Assembly: GCF_018873765.1 (NCBI RefSeq)
Contig: NC_057925.1
Coordinates: forward strand, 9,125,568-9,189,567
Length of the DNA stretch: 64,000 bases
DNA from: Telopea speciosissima
Taxonomy: Eukaryota > Streptophyta > Magnoliopsida > Proteales > Proteaceae
Reading direction: 5' to 3'
Positions 49,301 through 60,300 of the stretch are shown here, in pieces. Every line of letters begins with the position of its first letter. The first letter of the stretch is position 1. The position numbers and the translations under genes were made by a program. The notes beneath the pieces were generated by a model. That model was not told the DNA's origin. It worked only from the letters and a program-made list of their open reading frames with translations, and searched no databases.

Positions 49301-52300
49301 AAACCCTTTGTTCTCTGATTTGCACACTCGCAGGAAGGATCGTCTAGCCTTCGCGAGAATTTGTGTTGAAGTTTCTGCTGCTGAGACCCTGCCTTCGTTC
49401 ATCACTGTAAATGAAGGAGAGGGCCACTCTTTTGAACAGGAAGTGCACTATGATTGGCTGCCTCCTCAGTGCCTGGTCTGTAAAACCTTTGGCCATGACT
49501 CCCAACATTGCACTCCGATCGTCAAACCCTTGGAAGCTGATGGCCCTGATCCTCGATGCAACTCAGTCTCTTTGGTTGGCGATGGACCTGCTAGCTCTGG
49601 TATAGTTCCCTTGGATAGAGCTGCGATATCGGCTAATGGTGGAGTCGAGACGATAAACCTCCACTCCAAGGTTGCTCCCTCTAGCTCCCGAGGTCGTTCC
49701 CGATCCAGGTTCCGGCACCGGAATCAGCGGCGGAAGAAGAAGCCATCGGAAAGCACCAACGAGCTGTCTCAATCGTTGCAGAAGCCCTGGGCTGATGGTC
49801 AGAATCGTTTCAGTCTCCTGGCGTCGACTGAAGTTGCAAAGCTCCTTTCGTGCCCCGAGAAACCCCAGTTTGAGATACTTCCTCGCAGCAGATCTCATAT
49901 GGCAGGAGATCCTACTGTCGAGCCTTCTATTCTTGGCTTTGGCTTAGAAAACGGTGTTGCTCTGGCTTCTAAGTCCTCGACTGCTCCTCTGAGCTGCTCT
50001 GCTACTCCTTTGATCTCTGGTGATTGTGGTTCGCCCCTGCCTGATTCCGAAGCAACCCTCTCTCTTTTTTCTCCTGCTTTATCGAACCCCGCGACCCCAA
50101 CTCTTGCTGACCTGGCTCATGTGGGGCCCCTTCTAGTTGACCTTCCTCCTCCTTGTGGCCTTTTGGGCTCTTCGCTGTCTGCTAATCTTTTTGAACCGGG
50201 TTCTTTTAACCCAGACCCATCTACCCCTTTGCCCAACTCCTCCAATGGGTTGGGTTGTCCAAACTTAAGTTCTTCTTCCTCTCGGGCGGGTCTAATCTCT
50301 CTTTTGGGACCTGGCCCATGTCCGATGAACCCATCATCTTCTTCACCCGCTCCTTGCAGCTCCCCTGTTTCATCTCTTGCCCACCTCCCCCCTCCTCCCC
50401 CTCCCATCGCACCCTATGGTAGCTCTTATCGCCGGCGGCACCATAGTGAAACTAGGTCTCGTGCTGTGCTGACCAGGCTCCTTGAGCCTTCGCTGCCCCT
50501 GCAACCTCTGTCCTAATGATTCACGGCACTGTCTGGAACACTCGTGGGCTCAACTCTCCCGCGAAGCAGGCTGCTGTTCGTTCCCGCATTAGATCTTCTC
50601 GTTCGAGTTTTTGTTGCCTCCTGGAAACCCATGTTAAGGAGCCCAACTCTTCCAAAATCCTCGCCTCAGTTGCTCCTGGTTGGTCTCTGCTTTCCAACTA
50701 CATCCACCACACCAATGGTCGTATTTGGCTTCTGTGGGATCCCAAAAAAATTACTATTTCTCTCTCTGCTTCCTCCTCTCAATACCTTCATACCAAATTC
50801 TCAGACTCCTTAGGCCATTTTTCCTTCTTCTTCTCAGTTATTTATGCTGAAAACTGTCCTACTCTTAGGACTTCTTTGTGGGCTGATCTCAGGTCCCTTG
50901 CTAGCCAAATTGGATCCCAGCCTTGGGGTCTTGGAGGAGACTTCAACATCATCCGCTACTGTAATGAAAAGCAAGGGGGTGACCATATTGACCTGGAGGC
51001 TATGAATGTTTTTAATGATTGCATTGAAGACATAGCTGTTAATGATCTCAGATGGAGTGGATTTCCCCTTACCTGGAGCAATAAAAGGTCTGGAAACAGT
51101 AGAATTGCTTGCAAGCTTGATCGATTTCTGGTCAATGAAGAGTGGCTTAACTCCTTCCCTTCTTCCCATGCTTCTTTTGAAAACCCAGGCATCTCTGATC
51201 ACTCTCCCATCTCGATTGCTATCCAGCCCTTTTCTTCCTTTGGCCCCAAACCCTTCAAATATTTTGACATGTGGTCTTCTCATCCAACCTTTCTCCCGGT
51301 TGTCCTTGAAGCTTGGCAAAAGCCTGTCCATGCCTTCTCTAAGAGGCTCAAGAATGTCAAGGCTGCCCTAAAGGACTGGAACCGAAACATCTTTGGCAAC
51401 ATTACTGGGTGACTCTAACTCAGCTTATTTCCACCGGTCTGTCAAAGCCAGAGTTAATGCTAACTCTATTGTCCAGCTCTCTAGACAGGATGGCTCTCTT
51501 GTTAACACTGTCAAGGATATTAAAGATCTAGCAGTGCAGCACTTTAAAGGTATTTTCTCTGGGCCTCAACAGGATCAGATCCCTATACCTAACCATTTGC
51601 TCAACAAGTTCGTTGCTCCAGAATTTTTGGAATCCTTAAGTGCTATCCCCAAAGAAGAAGAAATTGTGAAAGCTATCCACTCCCTCAAGGTTAATGGAGC
51701 TCCTGGCCCGGATGGCTTTAGTATGGGGTTCTTTCTAGCTGCTTGGGACATCATCAAAGCCGACCTTATTGCTGCCATTGAGAGCTTCTTCCTTAATCCC
51801 AACCAAGTGAATGGGATCAATCACACCTTCCTCTGTCTCATACCCAAAAAGGAAGGTGTTGTCGCCATGAATGACTTTAGGCCCATTGCCCTTTGCAATC
51901 TTCTGTACAAATTTATTGCAAAAATTCTTGCTAGAAGACTCAAGAGTGTGGTGGACCTATTGGTGAGTGACAACCAAACAGCCTTCATCCCTGGCAGGAA
52001 CATCTCTGATAACATCCTTCTGTGTAATGATATTGTCTGAGGCTTTGATAGAAAGAATCACTCTCCGTCGTTGCTCCTGAAGATGGACATCCACAAAGCT
52101 TTTGATTCTCTTAGATGGGATTACATTGCTCAAGTGATGACTCAAACGGGGTTTCCTTTACCTTTTGTTCACTGGATCAGTTCTTGCATCTCTTCCCCAA
52201 AGTTCTCAGTTTTGGTCAATGGCAGTCCGGCAGGGTACTTTGGAGCTTCTGTGGGGATTCGACAAGGCTGCCCTCTCTCCCCTTACTTGTTTACTATTGC

Positions 52301-54331
52301 CATGGAAATCCTTTCCACTGACCAGCAGCTCATCATTCCTTTGCCAAAGTGTAAAGGCCTAAAGCTCACTCACTTGGCATTTGCTGATGACTTGATGATT
52401 TTCTCCAAGGCATCGATTGCCTCCTTTCCATCAATTCAAAGAGTTATCAGGGCTTCGCATCAACCCCTCCAAGACTCTCATCTTCTTTGCTGGAGTTTCT
52501 GAAATAGACAAAGCCGGCTTCCTCGCCATCTCTGGGTTCCTTGAGGGTCAGCTGCCTGTCAAATACTTGGGAATTCCTTTGATCCCTGCTAGGCTCTCTG
52601 CTCACCATTGTACTCCTTTGCTGGATATGATCCGGAAGAGACTTCAGCTCTGGAAAAGCAAGCTTCTTTCTTATGCTGGCAGGTTGGTCCTCATCAGATC
52701 TGTTTTGGAAGCCTCTTATATCTACTGGTCGGGTGTCTATGGTCTTCCCCAGTCTACTATCAAGGCTATGGAAGCTCTTATGGCTTCCTTCCTTTGGAAG
52801 GGCTCTGACGCCACAAGGTTCCTTCATCCCTTGAGCTGGGCTGCTGTGTGCCTTCCCAAGAAGGAAGGGGGGTTGGGTATTCGGTGTATTAAAGAAGTGA
52901 ACTCAGCTGGCATCATCAAGCTTCTATGGAAGATAGCCTAAAAAAAAAAAGAGCATTTGGGTGGATTGGATCTACTCGGGGCCCCTACGCCACAATTCCA
53001 TCTGGACTGCTCCCGCTCTTCCTGATGCTTCTTGGGTTTGGAGGAAAATCCTTGTCAGCCGGCCCTTGGTCCTTCAAGTCATTCGCTCCAGCATTGGTGA
53101 TGGTCAATCTACTTACCTCTGGCTTGACAACTGGCATCCTATGGGAATTCTCCTTCACCGGGTTACTCCAAGATCCATTTACTGCTCAGGCCTTCATAGA
53201 CTTTCTTTGGTGGCCGATATTCTTCATCACAATGGGTGGGCACCTCCAACATCTGGCCCCATCCTCACCCCTTTCTGGAATGAGCTTCACTCGGTTACTC
53301 GAAGGGCTGCTTCTAAAGGAGATTGTGTTACTTGGTCCTCTAACAGCTCTTGCTCCTTCTCTTCAAAGGCTGCCTGGGATCTTATTCGTCTGAGAGGCCC
53401 TTTGGTTTCTTGGCACAAACTTCTTTGGTTTAGGCACCACATTCCTAGGCACTGCTTCACAGCCTGGAGAGTCTTCAACAACTGTCTCCCTACTCAAGCT
53501 TTTCTTCGCAGCCGCCAGATCTTAGTCTCTCGTGCCTGCTGCCTCTGCTGGAACAACGATGAAGACCTGAACCACCTCTTCTTTGAATGCCCAACTGCTA
53601 CTGCAATTTGGAAGGGAGTCCTTCACAAATGCTGGCCTGCCAGAAGACGCATCCTTCCCTTCTCCAGAGAATGAATTTGAATTGATATGACTTTTACTGG
53701 GTCCACCACTTGTGACGCGGTCAGGAAGTTGGCCTTTTGTGCTGCCCTCAACCATATCTAGATGGAGCGAAATTTAAGAAAATGGACTTCCAACTCTCGG
53801 ACTTACCAGAAGATTTGGGACTCCATCTTTGAAATTAAAGCAAAGTTATCTCTTCTTCCCCCCTCTTCTTGTATAGACTCCCCTAGGAACAGGACCATTG
53901 TTCAGTCCTGGGGTCTCTCCAATATTTCCTTGGTTGCTCCGGCAATTGCTTAGGCTGGCAGGTTTGGCCCTCCTGTTGTGGGGCCCTTTGTATTTCTCCT
54001 TTCTTCTCTCTTTTGGTAATGAAATTTTTATTCACCCAAAAAAAAAAGTCACAGATATACTCATCCCATCTCTTCACAATGTCCTCATCCCTTACCAACA
54101 CTCTTCCATCATCACCCTTGATACACCTCACCTGATCAAAGTCTCTACTCTTCCTTTCTCTCATCTTAGCTATCTTATATATAGCTTTTTCCCCTCCTTT
54201 TAAAGTTAGGATGATATAGAGATCCTCATATTTTTTTCGCCCTAGCCATCTCTACAGTCTTACTAGCTTCATTTCTGGCATCATAATACCTCTTCTTATC
54301 CTCTAGGTCATTAGTCATTTGCCATGTCCCT

Positions 54332-54378
<47 letters not shown>

Positions 54379-57300
54379 CGAACTTCCCTGGGACCCGGGC
54401 CAGCCCCAAAATTTTATTAACTCATAAAAAAATAAAGAATACAGGGGGGGACGTTCTGCCTTACCCCAGCCCAAAAGCAACAGACTTTCAAAACCAAAAT
54501 CTAGCCTAGGCTGCCTTTGCCATGTTTTAAAACAATCTTTCTTGGTCTTAATGACTGCTTGGACCTCCCTTCATTGCTGCGACAATCTCTTATGATATGC
54601 AGGGCAGACCTTATTATAGATTTCCCTAGTTTGTTTAGGAAGTTAAATGTACTTGGAGATCTCTAGGCTGGGGTATCCCTAGATTTCCTAGAGATTGGTT
54701 GAATTTTAAAGCACTTTGTACCATTTTTTCATTACTTAGTAATACATACATTGCTGATCCTTAGCAAAAAAAACAAATGACTGCTTGGACCTCATCGTTC
54801 CACCACCAAGTCTCCCTAGGGGCCTGACAACTACCCTTCGCTTCCCCTAGTACATCTTTGGCAACCCTCTTAATACAAGTCATCATCTTGTTTCACATCG
54901 CATTGGTGTCTCCATCACAGTCCCACTTTTCTTGTTTGACCATATTATCAGTAAATGTCCTTAGGGACTCCCCTTTTAATCTCCACCACCTTATCTTAGG
55001 GTATATAGGTTCCCTCCTACGCTTCTGTGCACTGAGGTACATATTCAAGACCACCAATCTATGTTGGGTGGTTAGGTTCTCTCCACTCTCCAAGGATAAC
55101 CTTACAGTCCTTACACACCATTCTGTCTACCCTTCTTATTAGGAAGAAGTCTATTTGGCTGGTATGATTCAAACTTGTCTCAAAAACTTCTAACCTTCCC
55201 AATCTAAAAATAGGGAAAGTACTGCTTCCAAAGCTTACACGACTAGCCGAAAAGAAGGCTCTGAAAGACCTATCCGAAAGCCCTATCGTTGTAAAGTTGC
55301 GGCTACTAGCTCAAGTGCTGGTGAAACTCGCTTTATAGGGATAGGGGGGGCTCGTAAAGCCCTTCTAAGCCAAAGATAGTTGCCAAGGTCCAGGTCCAAG
55401 AGAAGAAAGACAGACTTTCTAAGCCGCTTACCCGAAACTAGTGCTTTCCTATCCATACCGCCTGTCCTCTGTCTGAACCTCTATCTGCTCTCTGTACCTT
55501 CGCCTTCCCAAGAGGTTCCGCTTAACTAAAAAGCTGAAATATCTCTTTCAGTGCCCGGTTTCCACAAAGCATTGCCCTTCATAGCTATATTAGGAGACAT
55601 TAGATAGACTCTGGTGATACACTAAGAGAGTCGGCTAGGTAGTATACAATGAGGATTCCCCGCCTGACATCTAGGAAAGCTCCTTTCTGTTGTGCTTGCC
55701 ACTACTGCCTAATAGGGTTTTCAAGTAGAATAAGTAGGCTTTTGTTCGATTGAAGCTCTCCTCGAACCATTTCTGATGATTGAGCCTTTCCTGAGTCACT
55801 GAGAAAGCTCTGCTTTAAGCCTTTCTTCATAGTTCTAGCAAGCCCTTCGCTCTCCTTGAAGTAGGTCTTTCGCTTTGGCCTTCCCTTTGACTCTGATCTC
55901 CTCTTTCCTGCTCCACACAGATCAGGTTTGGAGGGCGAAGTCAGCTTTCTCATCCACCGGGCAAGCAGGTTCCACGGGTTAGGAGGCTGTTGTTGGGCCC
56001 TCATTTCATGTAACACAAAGGAAAGCAGTGGCCGTTCACGTTCACTCAAAAAAGTTAGGGATGCAACGAAAACATGCGAGTGAAGTTAAGCAAGCAAGTA
56101 AGCAAGTAAGTAAGGATAGGATTCAAGCAAGCAAGTTCTCATATCGGAAAGAGAAAAGCTAGCAAGCACCCTATAACCACTATCGCAGCCCCGGAGAAGG
56201 AGAGCTGGCAACTCTGCCCTCGCTCAGCGGTAAGTTTCAGAATAAGTGCGAGAGTATGAGTGGTGAAGTGAGGTGCTGTCAGCTTTTTCCACTAGTCCAT
56301 CAGGAAAGGAAGTATGATTAGCCGAGTAGGCTTCAACCACGTCATCAGAATTGTCGTGTCAATTTTGATCAAGAGGATAACCATCATAACATTCGTCTTC
56401 ATCCTTGCTGTCCTTATTTTTTTACTCTTTCTAAACTACGTTTGCAGAACGAGTCTTGTGGGGGCACTTATTGCCGAAGTGACCTTTCTCACCACAATTA
56501 CCACATACTATATCTTCAGCTACTCGCTTCCCTTGGAGCTTTCGGGCCTCCCAGGCCTCCCCGACTGATTCTACCATAAAGGCCAACGATAGACAATAAC
56601 TCCCCACCGAACACAGCTTACAACTTTCATCGTACTGTGCTCTCCAAAGAGCAACTCTTCTCAAAATCTCAAAAGGTGCTGAGTTGTAATCCCATTCTAA
56701 GGATTCTTGTGGTTCCGGGGAATCCAGCTACAGGAGAACCAGGAACGGAGAGCTTTCCCCCCTTTTCCGCCCGACTCTTTGGTCTTAAGAATGCTGGTTT
56801 TAAGAATGAGTGAGTGCCCTTCTCCGACCCTTACTGCCCAACCTGAGAGCGGACAGCTAATGCGTTCCACTTATTGAACAGGGTTCTATGGTCGGTCCGT
56901 GACCCCTGGATGCCGAAGGCGTCCTTGGGGTGATCTCGTAGTTCCTACGGGGTGGAGACGATGGGGTCGGTCCATGGATAAAGAAAGTGTTCACAATGGA
57001 AAAATCATAAGCTACTGCAAAATCTAGGATTGAGGTCCCCTCCTCATTTGGACACCTTCATAACCTCTACGATCCCTCCCAATATGTCCGTTCGGGTCAC
57101 CTTCAAAAATGATCGATTCATCTTGACCAAAACCCTGCACTAAATCATCCATGTGTTCCCAAAATTGGCGCTTACTACTTTCATCCAACCCTGTTAGGGT
57201 GCATACATGCAAAAAATATTGACAACCTCTTTCTCCAATACTAGTTTGATGGATATAATCCTGTCTCCCAATCTTTTGACCTCTACTACATCATTTTTAA

Positions 57301-60300
57301 GATCATTGTCCACAATTATGTCCACTCTGCTTCTATGACTATGATCTCCCGAATACCAAAGTTTGACTACCCTTCCATCTTGTCTCTTGGATACATGCGA
57401 TATTTATCCTTCGTTTTCTCATAACATCTACCAACTCCAGGGTCTTACCCGTTAAGGATCCAATGTTCCAGGAAGCTAATCTAATCCTATGCTTCTGGGC
57501 TGAAATTTTTCTTCTCACATGCCCTTGTCTACTTATCACCGCATTTGGGACGTTGTCACAGCGCGTCACTTACAAGGGATGCCCTAGTAAAATGAGGACG
57601 AAATGACATGAGAACAAGAGAAAAGAATCAAAACATAAAAGGAACCATGCAAAAGGTGATTGGCATAATATATTAAAGTGCCGGCTGCCAACCTGACACA
57701 CCGCTATAAGAAAATAAATAAATAAATCTGTATATATTATATATATAGAAAGGAAAATACAAAAGGGTAGAAAGGAGAGTATACAACTAATGCATTAAAA
57801 GAGACTCTCAAAAGGTAAAGTAAGGTGTGAATTCAAGCAAAGTAAGATAGAGAGATGTTAGAGCAGAGCTTAGAACTAAACAAATAATGATGATAAAGAC
57901 ATTAGTTCAGGTTAGCATCAATAAGAGGGGCAGATAGTATAACGTGACATAACTAAGAGTGCTATCAAGATTACAACAGATCAGGCCACACAAAATGAAA
58001 CAACTGGAATCAATAACAAACAGGAATATAACAGGTTCACGCACGTTAAACTACAGCTTATAAGGGAACAGCAAAATAGTAGGTAAAAAATAAATAGATA
58101 GCCACACAATGACTAAGATAATAAAGGAAAGTGTATAGAGGGTGTCCCTTACGAATACAGTGGTTCCGAGAACCGTGGCCAAGGATGGCTTGTTAGAGAG
58201 GGTGCACTGCAATGCTGTAGTAGTTCTGGTTAGTTTGGCGTAGTTCGTTCTAGATCTGTGACAGCGATGGTGCTGAGCCGGAAAGCAGATTTTTTTTTTT
58301 TTTTTTTTTTACCGGTGCTGTGACGCAGTTTGTTCCGGCACTGCAGATTTTTTTTTTTTTCCACCTGTGCAGTAGGCCGGGTTTGGGTTTCATTGGTTGG
58401 GATAGGGTCAAGAGGTGGTGTGGTGGGGGTGGGTAGGTCAGGGGAGAGAGAGAGAGAGAGAGTCGGGAGTATGTAAAGGGGGACGGGATGGGGTTGGGGA
58501 GACAAGGAACGTATTAAGGGGGGTTGGGGCTTAGGTGCGAGGTAGAGTGCTCCGGGAGAGACAATCGTGATTAGGTAAAGGGAGACAGGAATGGGGTAAG
58601 AGTCAGGGATGGGGTTGGACAAGGAGCGAAGCAGATGGGTTAGGGCTTGATCGTGTATAATAGAACTGGGTATGGGGGAAGTAAATGGGGAGTGGGTGGG
58701 GTGAGATAGACCACCTGTACAAGGGTGGGTGCGAGGGGGTGAGCAGAGAGAGATCTGAGGTTAGGGTTTGATCGAGATCACCTGTACGATCACCAGCTAT
58801 TGGCTTCAATATTACTTCCAAATGTAGCCTATGATCCCAATCGGAATCCTTTCAAAATCTTTTTTTTCAGAATGCAATTTTTCAAAGAAGATATGGTCTT
58901 GTTCCCTTGATTGTTTTCAGTAGCATATGTGTGCAGCAACATCTATTCAAAAGCTCATCCAACGGTGGATTCGAAAGTCGCGTGTTATTTCCTTTCAAGG
59001 AGCATGGAAAGCTGGTTTTATAATAATTCTTTATAATCTATGGATCGAAAGGAATTTTAGAAGGCACTAAGGAAAAAAGAGAACCCCTCAATTAATTTTC
59101 GAAAAGATCTTACAAGATCATGGGGACCTCAGCAGCAAATTAAAAGGGTGGGTTTCTTCTGTCGATCTTATTTGTATCTCTAAATTGGGGCTGCCAATCA
59201 AGTCTAGACCTCCAGACCGAATTGTTGAAACTTTCTGGTGTAAGCCCACGCACCCAAGTATCAAACATAATATTGATGGTTCAACACTGGGTTATCCAGG
59301 AAGAGCTGGCGCAGGAGATGTCTTTAGAGGCTCTCAAGGAAATATTCTTCATGCCTTTAAAGAATATCTTGGGACCAAAACTAACTTTGCAGCTGAATTT
59401 CTGGCTTTTATTAGAGGTCTCCACTTCATCAATGAGATGGGATTCACAGACGTATGGATAGCCTCTATTGTGCTTCTTGTTCAAGCTAATCGGCTACCTT
59501 GGTTTCTCTGGCAAGATTGGCTTAGTTTGCAGCCACTTCTATCTTCTATCAATTTGAGGATGTCTCACTACCCCAGAGAATCTAACCCAATAGCAGAATA
59601 CTTATCAAGGGATGCAGCAATAACAGGATTTTCGGGTTTACTTAATATGTTTCCTTTTAACATCAATAAGAGATTAGAAAGGATATCTTGGGAATGCCTA
59701 GATATCGATTTTGTTAATTTTCTTGTTGGAGTGGCCAGTCCTATTGATGGCATTGCCGAAGGTAGGGCTGTCTTTCCTTTTTTGTTCTTTGTAATCCCTG
59801 GGAATGCCCAGGGTCTTTCTTTGTAATCTCTTTTTTTATTTTATAGTCATTCTGATTCCTAGCAGAAAAAAAAAACACAATCTGAAACTCTTTAAAACTT
59901 TCAAGCTTGAAGGTTAAACATAGGTGTCCATGATCTGAACTTCAAAAGTAGTAATTAAGAAAAGTATATATATATAAAAATAAAAATAAAAAAGCAAAAT
60001 GCTACATTTCATCTCATTCCCTATCAATTACAGCAATTTTCAGCATAGAAGTCCTACAATATTGTCAAATCTTTTACATGGCTTATGCATTGTGCACTTA
60101 ATATGACCAGATACGGAAGCTGTGCTAATACAGGACATGGGGTTGAATTTCATTAAAGTCTACAGATTTGCTTATGAGTATTAACCACTAAAATGATACC
60201 AGACTTTCCCCTTGGATTTTTTAGGCCAATTATCTATTTTATTGCTCATAGCATGCTAAGTTTTAACTAAACTCCTAATATTTAAAATTATCATACACTA

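Larger units (their letters stand above)
48737..54045 (+). mobile_element. Near-complete L1-type LINE inserted in the RTE element
   Basis: A 15-bp perfect duplication (48722-48736 and 54046-54060) brackets a 5.3-kb plus-strand element ending in a poly(A) tail (about 54038-54047). It begins one base before the ORF1 start codon. ORF1 is intact and ORF2 is damaged. Higher G+C and long open frames set it apart from its surroundings and suggest it is the youngest large insertion here. Unlike the L1 it sits in, it has no RNase H after zf-RVT. Confidence 0.95.
46913..58795 (-). mobile_element. RTE-type LINE, minus strand, carrying four later insertions
   Basis: The flanking 20-bp duplication (46893-46912 and 58796-58815, two mismatches) shows insertion into the L1 at 43715-59874. 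On the minus strand from right to left: a 5' region (57570-58795), endonuclease start (57339-57569, [26 protein letters not shown]), endonuclease DxNGHIG (57024-57212), a gap filled by other DNA, endonuclease end (SQIDFFL near 55150), then RT (48248-48601, [10 protein letters not shown]; 47963-48217, [15 protein letters not shown]) and the C-terminal region (47284-47793). The RT box is FAND at 47926-47938 instead of FADD, so the enzyme is dead. The 3' end at 46913 has the TTGTTGT-type RTE tail. Its own sequence is about 4.4 kb. Confidence 0.85.
43715..59874 (+). mobile_element. L1-type LINE with RNase H, split by later insertions
   Basis: The element occupies 43715-44539, 45418-46912 and 58816-59874; the rest of the span is inserted DNA. 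The first piece holds a linker ([11 protein letters not shown]) and the start of RT ([17 protein letters not shown] in mixed frames, [15 protein letters not shown]). The second resumes exactly at that point after a solo LTR ([32 protein letters not shown]) with an intact FADD box at 45810-45821. The third holds the end of zf-RVT (IERNFRR near 59050) and an RNase H domain (59185-59826). Poly(A) lies at about 59864-59873. It lacks ORF1 and the endonuclease. It lies in the intron between AP2-gene exons 43555-43628 and 61670-61758. Confidence 0.82.

Noticed and set aside
49563..50407. Antisense frames of about 100 codons
   Set aside because: Shadows of the intact, G+C-rich L1 ORF1 on the plus strand.
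50834..51331. 165-codon minus-strand frame
   Set aside because: Antisense of the L1 endonuclease domain; no independent protein-like features.
56314..56568. 84-codon hydrophobic frame in the mitochondrial-looking block
   Set aside because: Antisense to the zinc-knuckle frame and not similar to any mitochondrial membrane protein I recognise.
58230..58622. 130-codon Pro/Thr/Ser-rich minus-strand frame
   Set aside because: Low-complexity translation of GA- and T-rich leader sequence of the RTE element.
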